DNA from: Papilionanthe hookeriana x Papilionanthe teres
Lineage: Eukaryota > Streptophyta > Magnoliopsida > Asparagales > Orchidaceae
Direction: 5' to 3'
DNA length: 64,000 nucleotides
Assembly (NCBI GenBank): GCA_022702705.1
Contig: CM040430.1
Coordinates: 14,294,310 to 14,358,309, forward strand
Positions 1 through 12,095 of the stretch are shown here, piece by piece. Position 1 is the first letter of the stretch. Each line of letters starts with the position of its first letter. The notes beneath the pieces are model-generated. The model was not told the DNA's origin. It saw only the letters and a program-made list of their open reading frames with translations, and ran no database searches. The position numbers were made by a program, and so were the translations under genes.

Positions 1-1
1 A

Positions 2-1024
2 GGACATTTTGGAGTTGATAGAACAACACATTAGATTTTACAATATGGATTTTATTGGCCTACGATATTTAGAGTTGTTTATAGATTTATCAAATCCTGT
101 GATCGATGTCAAAGAATAGGCAATATATCTAGAGGAAATGAAATGCCTCTTAATTTTACTTTGGAAGTTGAAATATTTGATGCTTGGGGATTAGATTTTA
201 TGAAACCATTTGTACCTTCATTTGGAAATATATATATATTAATTGCTGTTGATTATTTATCGAATTGGATTGAGGCAATAACTTTACCTAAACATGATGC
301 TAGAAGTGTTTCGAGGTTTTTAATGAAAAATATTTTGACAAGATATGGAATGCCTAAAGTAATCATCACTGATGGAGAATCCCATTTTAAGAATAATTTG
401 ATTCAGAGATTGGCAGAAAAATATAGTTTTATTTATAAAATCTCTACAGCTTATCATCCCCTAACCAATGGCTTAGTTGAGGTATTTAATCTTGAAATTA
501 AACAAATTTTAGAGAAAGTCATAAATCCTGAGAAATTAGATTGGTCTGCTAGACTAGACACCGCTTTATGGGCATACAGAATTGCTTATAAAACTCCTAT
601 AGGAATGTCCCCTTATAAATTAATTTTTGGAAAGACTTGTCACTTGCCAGTTGAGTTAGAATATAAAACATATTGGGTGATAAAGAGATTAAATTTTAAT
701 TTGAAAGATGCTGGTAAGAAAAGACTGTTGCAATTGAATGAGTTGAAAGAAATCAGAAATGAAACATATGATAATGATATAATATACAAGGAGAGAAGAA
801 AGTTATGGCATGATTTGAAGATTATTAAAAAGGAATTTGAACCAGGACAGAAATTTTTATTATACAATACAAGATTAAGATTATTTCCTGGGAAACTGAT
901 ATCTTGGTGGATAGGACCCTTCACTGTTGTAAGAATCTATCAATTTGGAGCTGTGGTTATTGAAGACCCTAAATCTCGAAGAATATTCAAAGTTAATGGA
1001 AAAAAGATTAAAACCATATTTTGA
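2..1024 (+). pseudogene. Athila-type Ty3/gypsy integrase, 3' part of pol
   Basis: Integrase joins retrotransposon cDNA to host DNA. The frame enters from the left edge with the zinc-binding region: GHFG and later SCDRCQ give the His and Cys pairs before position 130. A TAG stop at 32-34 lies in this frame, so the copy is dead as read. Numbering from the ATG at 143, the catalytic triad is complete: D18 in GLDFM, D77 in ITDGES and E113 in LVEVFN, giving the D-35-E spacing of retroviral-type integrases. The C-terminus has the GPY/F module (WWIGPF). The stretch KTCHLPVELE and the LNELKEIRNE helix are typical of the Athila lineage. The frame ends at a TGA followed by an Athila-like spacer. Sure of integrase, fairly sure of lineage. 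Confidence 0.93.
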
Positions 1025-1608
1025 AGGCAATAGACCAAATTTTAAAGAGGTTTTAATGTTGGATCAACCTGAATAATCTGAGGTTATGCCTGGCTGACAA
1101 TGTTAAACCAAGCGCTTTGTGGGAGGCAACCCGCAGATAAGTTTGTGTGTTTTGCTTATTTGATGTGTTATTTTTATTTGGTTGTCATTTAATTAAGCCC
1201 TACTCTTCCTTAAATATCATAAATAATGTTGAAAATGAATTAAATCAAAGTTTAGAACAAATTTGGATAAAATGAAGTTTGGCAAAAAAACTAAACTAGC
1301 ATCGAACGGCATTGTCATCAGGGCCGCAATCAGCGCCGAATGGCGATGTCATCAGCGCCGAATGGCGATGTCATCAGCGTTAGACCTCGCTGATGTTCAA
1401 AAAACTGTTTTTTGTTCTTAAATTCAAATTTTAGCGGTTCTAGGCGGCAATTCTTCCATTTAAACTCCCAAAAACCGCCTCTAAACTCCAAAAGTGTCAG
1501 AGAAACAATAAGGAAGATCCCAAATCTCATCCAAATGGATTCTGACTCGATCGAAACTGCAAGATTTCAAGTTTTCAACTGTAGAAATTTCATCAGTTTC
1601 TAAGCACA
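1025..1608 (+). other. Spacer between Athila pol and first env-like ORF
   Basis: No convincing gene. At 1108-1133 there is a stretch containing AGCGCTTTGTGGGAGGCAAC, a signature I know from just downstream of pol in plant Athila elements. GC-rich GCGCCGAA-type repeats follow at about 1299-1390. Short frames here on both strands have no family resemblance. Confidence 0.7.
1331..1374 (+). repeat. 22-bp direct repeat, two perfect copies
   Basis: The 22-bp unit at 1331-1352 is repeated exactly at 1353-1374. Its core is AGCGCCGAATGGCG, an imperfect palindrome. Diverged partial copies lie on both sides (from about 1299 and to about 1390). The same GCGCC..GGCG theme recurs at 9503-9541 and 47131-47146. 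Confidence 0.85.
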
Positions 1609-2413
1609 ATGTCTATTCATCAAAAATATTATAAACAAGAGGCTGATTAAAGAGCGAGGTTTCGTGAATCGATGTTTGAATTCTCCTACTACAAGAATTG
1701 AAAAAAATACTGTTAAAAGACGTTGGGAAGTTCTATGTTACACTACTGCTGCCGTAGTCGCCCCATTGTGAAAGATTTCTATGTAAATCTTCATGGAATC
1801 AATGAATGATCAGCCTATGTGCGAGGTAGGTTTGTCACATTTACTCATGCAAAAGTTAACGACTTATACATGATTATGAATGTACTTATCTGCCACTATT
1901 CAAACTTTTCCCCAACGGAGGACAATATGTATGATATATACAGATATTGACAGATGAAAGTGATTGATGGGAGATAAGAGATGACAGGTATGTTAGGTTT
2001 TTGACGACATTTCTGAATCCTACGTCAAAACACTTACATTATTTCATATGTGTAAAATTACTCCCAACTATGAAAATCAGTAAAGTAACCAATGAGTGTG
2101 TTATCTTGAACTATTGTGTTCAAATGAAAATGCCTATTGATATTGGTTTTATAATTGTTAAATCTATTTTGGGACTGATCGTGCACAGATCAAAGGATGG
2201 GCATGGACATCCTTTTACCATATTTCTACTCTGTAGTCAATCACAAGTGCCATATGAAAACTAGGAGAGAGTGCTTCTTCCCTGGAAGCCAACGGACGAA
2301 CACAGTAACCAAGCACTTGGAGATTTGAATGACATGAGTATCATTAAAGATCAACCAAATCAGATTTCAACACTTATCCCTCTGTACTTTCCTTAAAGTT
2401 CACAGATCATGTT
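1609..2413 (+). pseudogene. Env-like ORF 1 of Athila element, first part (broken)
   Basis: This resembles the 'putative plant transposon protein' domain (Pfam Transposase_32) found in the env-like ORF downstream of pol in Athila/Calypso-type elements. Its function is unknown. Recognisable pieces are the charged N-terminal RARFRESMFEF, then VKDFYVNLHG and YVRGRFVTFTHAKVNDLY, then YFICVKLLPTMK with VILNYCVQMKMPIDIG, and HGHPFTIFLLC. They lie in different frames with several stops (for example TAA at about 1648), so it is a pseudogene. The start at ATG 1609 is a guess. The solo LTR at 2414-8869 cuts it, and the C-terminal part resumes at 8870. It shares domain order with 44434-45531 but is clearly diverged from it. 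Confidence 0.8.
2409..2413. repeat. Target-site duplication of solo LTR, left copy (ATGTT)
   Basis: Five bases before the LTR TG end. The right copy at 8870-8874 reads ATATT, one mismatch. Removing the LTR and one copy brings the two halves of env-like ORF 1 next to each other, which supports the boundary. Confidence 0.75.
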
Positions 2414-2588
2414 TGTCGGCCGCTAAAAGTTGAAAAGGTGTGATTTTAAAATATGGTTTAGATTTAAAATAGTTTAATTTAAAATAGTGGGATATAACTT
2501 TTGAAAAATAGTAATATAACTTCGAAAAAATGAGGCGAGATACCATACATTCAATAGTTTGGATTAGTCGGGTGTAACACTACAAGTA

Positions 2589-2733
2589 ATGTATTTATCC
2601 CGAAGGGCAAATACATCACTTGAATAGCGAAAACTCAACTAAATAAACTAAAGAATCTACGGTATCCGTTTACTATGTGAAACCAGTTTTATAAGCCAAC
2701 AAGTTCATCTATTTAATACAAGTGATTAAATAG
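2589..2733 (-). other. U5 stem-loop pair, diverged copy
   Basis: Two hairpins lie close to the U5 end. The first (2589-2616) pairs ATGTATTT with AAATACAT and then TCC with GGG through one wobble, around a CGAA loop, with one A.C mismatch. The second (2709-2733) pairs CTATTTAAT with ATTAAATAG around a 7-nt loop. Bases differ from the other copies, but changes occur on both sides so pairing is kept. Confidence 0.65.
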
Positions 2734-5700
2734 GGTTTATATTACCTAGGTTCTAAAGTTCCCTATAAGGGCAAGCCCCTATAGTTAGTTACATCTTCGA
2801 TAACTGAAGTCTCGTAAGAATACTCTCAATTAAGATCAGTGGTTTTGCTTTCAAAAGTTTCAAAGTTTAGGCTTTCACGATTGGATATTGGAAATCCAAA
2901 AGGGAATGGATCAAATTAGGAACAATTATTTTTTAGGAATCCAAAGGAAGAATGGTAGGGGATATCACGAATTCGAAGAGAACTTCAATGACTTCCCAAC
3001 TATCCTATGATTTGGCTTCAATTTTGAAAGAATTATTTAGTGTTCCAATCTTGCAAATTTTAGTTAATTATGACTTATATTTGTATGACACAATCATACA
3101 AACAGCCTGGCATATATGAGGGTTTATGTCGTAACGAACGACGACCTTGGAATCCTAAGACGAGTTAGGGCTTAAATTGCATAATATGATTATGCAAATG
3201 CCTAAAGGGTGAAGTGAGGATTTATGTTGTGCTAAACAAACTACCTCGAGATCCTATGGCTTGGTTGTTTATTTCTACAGAAAGTTAAGCTGACGAAGAT
3301 TTATTTTGCTATTGAAGATGGTCGTGCTGCCCACCGCACTTGCTCCGAGCTCCTCGTTGTTATAGAGGGTTTGGTTTAAGAAGTGACAATCAAGAGATGA
3401 GAGAAGTTTCATGGTTATAGGTAAAGTTTTTCTAATGTGTCAGATTTAATGCCTTAAATTTTATTAGGGGAAATATTAAAATTGATTAAGTAGAACCGGT
3501 TAGGATCCCACGATTCCATCATTCCGGAACCACTATTTTCATCGGATTCACATAGTCCAAATGAATTTGCTAAACTCAACTGAAGGAGTTCCACAATTTC
3601 ATTTAGACCGTGGGAAATCTTGTTAGCAACACGTAGGTTACCACATCAGAGGGATTCTCAATCATCCAACGAAACGTTTTAATTTAACTATGATCTGTTT
3701 AAACATGCTGGGTTCAATCATTTTCACAGGTTTATAAATTACAGGAAAGTAAAGCATTTAATAAATTGCAGAATGTAAATTGCAATAAACTTAAATGTGT
3801 ACCTGAAGGGTCTTCCCATTATTTCCAACTGCACTTAAAATACATGTTAGGGCATTTAAATATCTGAAAGAAACACCTAGGTAAAGTTAAGGGAAGGTTC
3901 TGGTTGTCTACCAAATCCTAGTCTTATCACTAGTGAATTTCTAAGGTGTGTTGGTGATGATTTTCTTCACCAAAGAACAATGAAATTCAATTGTTCTTCT
4001 AAAATATCCCATTGGATTGAGAAAGTGCTTAGGACGGGTCCTGAACATCCTTTCAATGCTTCCGGGATCATTTTAAGTCCAAATGAATTTCATTATGTGG
4101 ATAAATTGATTATCCGGGGTTTTGTTGGGTTTTGGTTCTTGCTCAGCAAACTTGGATGTTTGATTATCCTATAAGTAAAGTGATGTTTCATTTGACACTT
4201 CATTTATGAGTTATAAAGATGAAAGCCTTTAGGGGCAAATTAGTCCATTAAAGAACTTTACCATTCTTAATTGAAGTTGAGTTAGTAATTTAAAATGATT
4301 CAATTTAGTTATAAGGTTTTAGTTGATTTTTTAAATATTTCAAATTACTTTAAATTGGAAAAAGTGTTTAAATCATTTTAGTTCAAATAAATTAATTTTA
4401 ATGTTTTAAATTGTTTTAATTTTAATATTTTAAACTGTTTTAATTTAATTATGATGCTTTAATTATAAATTATTTCAAATTAATCTTAATATTTTAAATT
4501 TGTTTTAATTTAATTTTAAATTTGTTTTAATTTAATTTTAAATAATTTCAAATTAATTTTAATATTTTAAATTGTTTTAGTTTAACCATAAGATTCCAAA
4601 TTTATTCTTTTTAATTATTAATTTCAATTATCATTTTTATGGTTTCATTAGTAAAATTTAGATGGTATTTGATCAATTTATTGGTTAGGGATTCAATTTA
4701 GCGAATTAGAGTCTTTCTATATCAAACCCCCTAACCTTAACAACTTATGCTTTAATTAACTTCCAAAGCTTGCTCATTTAATTAATTAAGATTTCTTCTT
4801 TAATATTAAAGGTGATTAATGGGTTTCTATCCCCTAACTCCCTATGCTTCAATCATCCAAGAGGAAGATTAAGATCAAACATTTCCCCTTCCCCTTTGGA
4901 CCAATTTTAGTGATTTTTTGGATTTTAGTTTATTTATTAGAATTATTTTGAGTTTTGGAGTATTAATTAATTATAAAATAAAATTAAAGGGAAAATTAGG
5001 TTTTATATTTTTCTTAAATTTCTCTAAGCACAGAGAACCTAGAGAAACAAACTTTATATTTTTCTGATTTTTTTTAATTTTTAGAGTTATTTTAGTGAAT
5101 GGCTTGAAAATCCATTTTTTTTAAATATTAAAAAATACCTTAAGCCTTTAAAAATTACTATCTTTACTTAGAGGCTTAGGAAAAATGTTTTGTTGGTTTT
5201 CAAGTGATTAGGAGGCTAAATGTGACAATTTGGTGAATTTTAATATTTTTATTATTTTTATGATTTTTAATTATTAAAATATTCAAAAATGATTAAAAAT
5301 GATTTTTTTTATGAAAAATCCATTTTTATTTTTCCTGGACTCCTCTGATTACAGAGAACTCCCAAAATTGATTTGGTAAATTTTTTAGTTATATTTTGGG
5401 TTTTATGAATTTTTTTAATTTCAAATATGATTATGTCATTTAAGTAATTCATTTAGTAGGTTAGATCAACTATAATTACTTTAAAAATTTTATGTAGGAT
5501 CCTCCTAATCCTAAAGTATAGTGGAGAATTAATTTCATGTCATTCTTATGTATGGTGGCTCCAAATTAATTTAAGTTCAATTTTATGTGTTTGATCCAAT
5601 TAAGGTTATTTTCAGTGAGTTAAATCAAAATATAATTTTCATAAGGCCTTCTGGTCATAAACCTACTCTAATTTTTCTAGATTTTTCTGAAAAACATGCT

Positions 5701-6571
5701 AATTTCTAGAATTAATTCATTAAAACAGGCATATAAAATTAGAAAATATGGATCTCTGCCTAGAAGTCTCCCTTGACCTTGAAAAATTCAGGGAATGTTC
5801 TCAAGGGTAGAGGGAACAAAAGCTCCATAGTCTCAAGCCATGGTAAATTGTGTATGTGAGTGGAGAATTAAAATACCCAAGGCAGTAAATAAATAATTAA
5901 AAATCAAATACAAAACAAAATATTTTGATTTCAATTCCACATTATTTTCCTCTTTTCACTAAGCAAGAAGGTGTTTTTAATTTATTTTTATGTTTTTTTT
6001 ATGCAAATATATGTATTTTTAAAGTTCGGGCTATTTAAATAATTTAGAAAATCTTATTTTTCTACTCATTCAAAGCTGCGCCGCCTCATCCGAGACGGCT
6101 CCGAAGTCACACGCGGCGCGCTCCCATTCGACGCCGCCATCTGAGTCAGCACGCCATTTTCATCCACGTTCTGTCCGGCTTGATTTCCACCGTCTATCAG
6201 ATACACGCGAGATCGGACGACTCCCCGTCATCGTCTCCAGGCATCTTAACCTGTGAACAGTCCACCTTCTAGACCTAATATCTTTCTCGATACTCAACCA
6301 AATCAAGCGTGGTTGGTCTCTATCGACGCGTCTAGACTAGACAAACACATCTATATGGTTATGATGCACTTAAATTAAGTAAAACAAAATTGAGAGTTCA
6401 TGGAGGCTCATGTTGAGTTAAACTTCCAATACCTTGGTCCAAGAGGGGGGCCTCGATTGGATGTGCTTGGCACATTCGTTAGAGTCCAAGGAGCCTACGA
6501 ATTGAGCCTCTGGTCGTGGTGAGTTTCCTAGACCCAAGTTCGATCAAGACCGATTTGGAGGTTTGACCGAT

Positions 6572-6583
6572 AGCATAAATAGG
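6572..6583 (-). promoter_or_regulatory. Probable TATA box of solo LTR
   Basis: The minus strand reads CCTATTTATGCT, about 2.29 kb from the U3 end of the LTR. It matches the position and CCTATTTA core of the boxes in the other copies (14282, 23007, 41764, 58524). Confidence 0.55.
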
Positions 6584-8869
6584 TGGCCCGGTGATGGGGC
6601 TTTCAATGGGGAGCTCCTTCTATGAGTGTAGGGATGGTGTGGGTGAAGTTAATTTGGTTTTGGTGGAGGTTTTAGGAGTGTCCTGTTTCTGGCTAAAATT
6701 TGGGCTGAGAAATTGAGCTCGGGCAAGGGGTATGAGAGCTGGAGAATGGTGGGGATCTTCTTCTCTTGGCTGCAATTAGGTTTGGGAGTAATTTGGGGGA
6801 GTTTTGTGAAGAAAATTTCAGCACAAAAAATTTGGTCGTAGAGGGGCCAATTTATAGAGCTCGCCGAAGAGGAGAGCTCGGGCTAGGCAATGAGTGCTCT
6901 GAGCCACTTAGGGTGAGGGATGAGCAGGGAAGCTGGGCAGTGAGGTGATTGCTCACTATCATGGATCAATTTTGAGCTCAAAGGTCATGGGGGATGTTTG
7001 GGCGTACCTGTTTCGGCAGCACGGGTGGCTGACAAGGACGGGCAGGTGATTGGCAGGTTGAGGAGGTGTAAGGGAGGAGCTCAGAGCATTTAATTTGGCA
7101 GAGAGGTTATTTATGAAAGGGTTAATGAGGGGACTTAAGCTTAGCCAAAAAGGCTAAGTCCATGTGTCCAAAGTGGTGGACCTTTGGTCCATGGCTCAAG
7201 GAGCTTGGGTTCGGTCAGGTCAAACCAGTCCTAGGAGGTCTAAGGTTGGCTGCCATGAAGTGGGTTTGGTCAATTTTGGCTTGGCTTGGATTCAAGTTGG
7301 GCTAGCTTGAGTTATGGTGGTGGTTAAGCCCAATTTATTGGTCAATTTGGTGCATATGATTGACATAATGGGTTTGGGAGAGGATTGTAGTGATTTGAAT
7401 TAATTTGGAGGGTCAATTAAGTGTGATTATGACATAAGGTCAATTTAGGGCAAATTGGGCTAATTTGGGTTAGATTTAGACTAAGGTTGGGTTAGGTGCA
7501 AAATTAATGTTGCAAAATATTTATAGGAATGTGAAAAAGAGTTTTCAACATTGGTTGGGTGCCAATTTAAGGATTTAGGCATATTTGGGTTCATAGGTAA
7601 TTTAGGGCAAATTTGGGTATTTTGGCTTGAATAGGACTTGGGTGAAATTTGAGTTCAAATTGGGGGCAAATTAATGTTCTTTTTTGTTTGTGGGGATGTT
7701 AGGAAGAGTTTAGGATTGAAATTTGGGGGAATTGGTTGACATTTGGTCAATTTAGGGATTTTGGGTAATTTAGGTAAAATTGGGGATTTTGGATTTCAAG
7801 TGGAATTGAATTCAAATGTGGGTAAAATTGGGCATGCATTTGGTTTAGATTGGTATTGGAGATGTTGAACTAAATTTTGGAATTGAAATTGGGCAAGATT
7901 GGGTCAATTGGGTTTAATTTGGGCACCTTTGGGTTAAATGGGTCAAATTGTAGCTTTTGGTTAAATTGGGTTAAATTGGGTTAAATTGACAAAATTGGGG
8001 CATGTGGTAGTTCAAGAAAATGATATTAGGAACATTTGAGAGATTTTGAAATTTTTTGGGAATTTTTATAATTTTGAGCCAAGAGGGGCATTTTGGTCAT
8101 TTTGGGGGTTTTGGTGGAATTTTTGGGAAATTTGGTAAATTTGGGATTAATTGGTCAATTTTAATTGTGGGGAACAATTTGGAATGGTGTTTGGAGGAAC
8201 TTGGGTAATTTAGGGAATTTTGGGTGATTTGGTGGTTATAAGAGCAACTTAGGTAATTTTGGGTAAGTTTAGGGGCCCGGGGTCAGAAATTGAAATTTTG
8301 GAAAATGAAGGTAGTTCTAAAGTGAGAAAAAATGGGACCATTTTGGTGGAGTCAAGATTTAGTAGAAGTGGCTTGGGATGGAATTAGGGTTTAGGAGCAT
8401 GACTATGGGTCTTAACCAAGTCTAACCACTTTGGGACTAAGTCCAGCCAAATGGTAACCACTTTATGATTGTTCACATATTGATCCTAGCCATATTAATC
8501 AAAGACTAGTGGCTTTGGTTCAATCATGTGAGTTTCTTAAAGGGTAGAAGGGATATAGTTTATGGTCTGGGTCAAATGGTTTAGGGGTGTGTGCGTGCAA
8601 GAGAAGCTCAAGTCACTTAGAGTTACCCTATCCAAACATTCCTATAGGAACTCATTATTGGCTCTCCATATGGTGGTTTTAACCTTCCAAGGTGATTTAG
8701 AGGTTTGTGACCATCCATATAGGGTTCCAAGAGTAGTTAAGAAGTGGTTGAAATTTTCTAAGTGGTGGGTTCCAACTTTAGTCTTCTAGGATAGTCAAAG
8801 GAGAAACCTTATGGCTAGATCCTAAACACTAAGAGGAAGATTAGAACTTACCCAAAAATGAGGTTAACA

Positions 8870-9265
8870 ATATTGAAGAAGATTAAGAAATTGGAGAAAG
8901 AGATGCAACACTTGATGAACGCTGTCAACAATATATCTGATTTCTTTGATCACCTGGATTGGAGAATGAAGGAACACTTTGATCATTCAGGGTACCTCGA
9001 AGGAAGCCTGATACGCTTGATGAGGAGTAAGGGTTGGATTAAGGAGGATTCAACTGAAGAATTTCCATTTCGACTATTCTATAATCTGTTTGTTCATGTT
9101 CAATCAATTGGAGATAATAGAGTTGATGATAGTTCTGAGGAAGAACAGAGACTTGAATATGATGTTTGTGTGTTTATGTGTTTGAACTTAGCTTTCTTTG
9201 CTTGGATGTTATGTTTAAATTTGATTTCATGTTCTCTTTTCAGTGTTAGTGTGTCGTGGTTGTGA
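8870..9265 (+). pseudogene. Env-like ORF 1 of Athila element, C-terminal part
   Basis: This continues the frame broken at 2413 by the solo LTR. An ATG at 8858 falls inside the LTR end and is not the real start. The product begins with a lysine/leucine-rich, coiled-coil-like segment (KKIKKLEKEMQHL), followed by a charged stretch and an acidic SSEEEQ tail, then runs into a hydrophobic end before TGA at 9263-9265. Env-like proteins of Athila elements commonly finish with a coiled coil, but I do not know its function. The last roughly 30 codons may be read-through of a former 3' UTR. Confidence 0.65.
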
Positions 9266-9588
9266 GCGACGCTGAAATTTAGTGTTTTGTGGCTTGACAT
9301 TGAGTAGAGTCTAGTGTCACTTATGTTGGATTGTAACTTGGATTTTATGTATATAAAGTGTTGTTTTGTGTTGTTCGTGTTAAAATTATTGTTCGTCATG
9401 GCTTTAATACGTTATTCGATTCTTAAATGGACTAATTAGACGTCGGTGGTGGCTTAAAATGATTGAAATTATAAAACAAAATTGGAAGCCCACAATTTGA
9501 ACTAGCGCCGAACGGCGCAGCTGCCAGCGCCAGACCGCGCCAAATGATAGAGAGTTTGACCTATTCATTCAAAATAGCGCTGAACAAT
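9266..9588 (+). other. Spacer between two env-like ORFs, with GCGC module
   Basis: AT-rich spacer without a gene. At 9503-9541 it has AGCGCCGAACGGCGCAG and CAGCGCCAGACCGCGCC, one near-perfect palindrome and one relative. It continues at 44032 on the far side of the giant insertion, where a related GCGTCGGACCGCGCCC motif (44037-44052) precedes env-like ORF 2. Confidence 0.7.
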
Positions 9589-9593
9589 GCTGT
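9589..9593. repeat. Target-site duplication of giant element, left copy (GCTGT)
   Basis: Perfect match to GCTGT at 44027-44031 just outside the other LTR. Together with the TG...CA ends this fixes the element at 9594-44026 and shows that both LTRs arrived in one integration. Confidence 0.95.
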
Positions 9594-9630
9594 TGTCGGC
9601 ATGTTTTTAGGTTGTGTATTTTGAAAAGGG

Positions 9631-9653
9631 GGTCGCCTACAGAAATTGTCGGC
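9631..9653 (-). other. Fossil LTR-end/PBS-like motif inside U5
   Basis: In sense this reads GCCGACAATTTCTG, then TA, then GGCGACC. The real LTR-end/PBS junction (36954-36982) reads GCCGACAATTTCTG followed directly by GCGACTCC. The 14-base identity about 60 bp before the true LTR end suggests a former LTR boundary. Confidence 0.6.
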
Positions 9654-9796
9654 GAATTTTTTAATTTAATTTAAATAATTTGAAAAGTAGTATTTGATTT
9701 TTGAAAGTAATTTTAAGTTTGAAAATTTTAAGATATGAAATCAAACTGATCTCACATCCTAAATAGTTTATATAAACGAGCACCGCACCACAAACC

Positions 9797-9939
9797 GTGT
9801 ATCTATCCCTAAGGATAGACACACTGCTTGATGGTGGGGCTCGATTAAATAAACTAAAAGATTTGTGACATCCGTTCGGTCTGCGAACCAATTTGATAAG
9901 CCGACAAGTTCCTCTGCTTAATATAAAGAAATTAAGCAG
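9797..9939 (-). other. U5 stem-loop pair
   Basis: The first hairpin (9797-9824) pairs GTGTATCTATCC with GGATAGACACAC with one mismatch. The second (9914-9939) pairs CTGCTTAAT with ATTAAGCAG around an 8-nt loop. Compared with 2589-2733, several pairs change on both sides. Confidence 0.7.
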
Positions 9940-11714
9940 GGTTTATATTACCTGGGTTCTTAAAGTTCCCTATAAGGGCAAGCCCCTATAGTTAATTACA
10001 TCCTAAGTGACGAGAATCACTTAAGAAAACTCTCGATAATGATCAGTGATTTTGCTCTCAAGAATTTCAAAGTTTAAGGTTTTCAAAGGATCGGATTTTG
10101 GAATTTTCAATTGGGAATGGATCAAATTTGGAACCGTTTGTTTTGGAATCCAAAGGAAGAGAAGTAGGAGAAGTTGAGGATCTAAGAGGAATCTTGGCAA
10201 CTTCTCGACTATCCTATTGTTTGGCTTCAATTTAGGAAGAATTATTTAGTATTTCGATCCTGTCAATTTTAATTATTTATGACTTATATTCGTATGACAT
10301 GATCATACAAACGACCTCGAAGATGTGAGGGTTTATGTCGTACCAAACAACTACCTCGGAATCCTAAGACCGGTTAGGGCTTAATTTACATAATATGATT
10401 ATGCAAATGCCTAACAAAAGGGTTGAGGATTTATGTTGCACTAAGCAAACTACCTTGAAATCCTATGGCTTGGTTGTTTAAAACTAGGAAAGGTTTTGCT
10501 GAAGTAGACTCAGGTTTTGCTAATGACGATGGTCGTGCTGCCCACTATGCACCAAGCTCCTTGTTGTTGCAAAGGTTTAGTTTTAGAAGTCATAAATCAG
10601 GAGATGAGAGAAGTGTTTTGGTTTAGAGAAATCTTAAAATCCAAGTGTTTTTAATATTTTAATTAAAACAAATCTTAAAGTTGTTTAAACGAACCGATTA
10701 AGATCCCACTTGCTCAGTCATCCCAAGACCGTTATTTTCATTGAATTCACTTAGTCCGTATGAATTTGCTAAACTCAACTGAATGAGTTCCACACTTTCA
10801 TTTAGACCGTGGGAAATCCCGTTAGCAACACGTGGGTTACATCATCCGAGGTATTCCCGATCATTCAACGAGACGTTTTAATTTAGTTAAAGTTATAGTT
10901 TTGTTGTTCTGTTTGTGATTAAATTTTGAGTTGTTTATATTTTGAAATGTTGTGGCGGTGATTTTTATCTTGTAATGACTTTTAATTTAGTTTTGGTTTC
11001 AGTTCAGGGACTATCCTAAAGGTTTTGGTTTTCATGCAACAGTTGTTTATCATGCAAGAAAAGTAAAGTACAGTGCATGTAAGTAAATTGCAATAAAATA
11101 AAAGCGTACCTGGAGGGTCTTCCCGTCATCCCAAGCTGCACTTAAAACACATGTTAAGAAATTTAAATGTTTCAACAAGTACCTAGGTAAAGCTAAGGGA
11201 AAGGTTTTGGTTGTCTACCAAAGTCCTAATCCGATAGCTAGTCATCTCCTATGATGTCTAGGTTCTTGTGTTTTAGTTTAAGGATGATTTTCTTTCACCA
11301 AAGAACAATTAAGTTCAATTGTTCTTATAAACATCCCATCATATTGAGGAAGTGCTTAAGACGAGTCTTAAACATCTTTTCAATACCTCTAGGATTGTTT
11401 TAAGTCCAAGAGAATTTAATTATACAAGTGAATTAATCATCCAGGAGTTTAAGTTTTGTTCTCTTGCTCAGTGAACTAGGACATTTGAATATCCTATTAT
11501 TGAAGTAACACTTCACTTGATACCTCATTTAAAAGTTATAATAATAAGAGCTTTAAAGGGGCAAATCAACTTATTAAGTATTTTAATGATTTAAAATTAA
11601 TGATTTAATTTTAATTTTGACTTAATTATAAAAAATTAGTTTAAGTTTGGAATAGTGTTCAAGTTATTTTAGATTTAATTCTTAATGATTTCATTTAGGT
11701 TTGTTTTTAAATGA

Positions 11715-12095
11715 TTTTAATTTAATTTAATTCAATTTAATTTTAATTCAATTTAATTTAATTTTAATTTAATTTGATTTGATTTTAATTTAATTAAACT
11801 TAATTTAATTTAATTTGATTTAATTTAATTTTAATTTAATTTAATTTTAATTTTAATTTTAATTTAATTTAATTTTAATTAATTTAATTTAATTTAATTT
11901 AATTTTAATTTAATTTTGATTTTAATTTAATTTAATTTAATTTAATTTTAATTTTAATTTAATTTAATTTAATTTAATTTAAATTTAATTTTAATTTAAT
12001 TTTAATTTTAATTTAATTTAATTTAATTTTAATTTAATTTAATTTAATTTAATTTAATTTTAATCTAATTTAATTTAATTTTTGTTTAATTTTAA
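11715..12095. repeat. AATTT/TTTAA pentanucleotide array
   Basis: Long run of TTTAA units interspersed with TTTTAA variants, within R/U5 of the 3' LTR. Homologous arrays occur at 39097-39545, 25620-26105 and 61205-61385. Confidence 0.95.

Larger units (their letters stand above)
2414..8869 (-). mobile_element. Solo LTR of the giant Tat/Ogre-type family, diverged copy
   Basis: The LTR runs TGTCGGC...TTAACA on the plus strand, so element sense is the minus strand. It is 6,456 bp, with no coding sequence and no second LTR or internal region. Layout read in sense: U3 end with a TGAGGT motif (8869), C/A-rich tract (RC of about 7400-8300), TATA-like box (6572-6583), GC-rich block (about 6060-6260), a long AT-rich R/U5 with short TTTAA-type repeats (about 4376-4600), and conserved U5 stem-loops (2589-2733). 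It is visibly more diverged than the other copies and lacks the internal fossil LTR-end/PBS motif near its U5 end. Short frames inside it are not genes. Confidence 0.9.

Noticed and set aside
7400..8300. Telomere-like TTTAGGG/AATTTGGG runs suggesting an interstitial telomere
   Set aside because: No perfect tandem TTTAGGG array. The same degenerate G/T-rich sequence occurs at the same place in all LTR copies, so it is part of the LTR.
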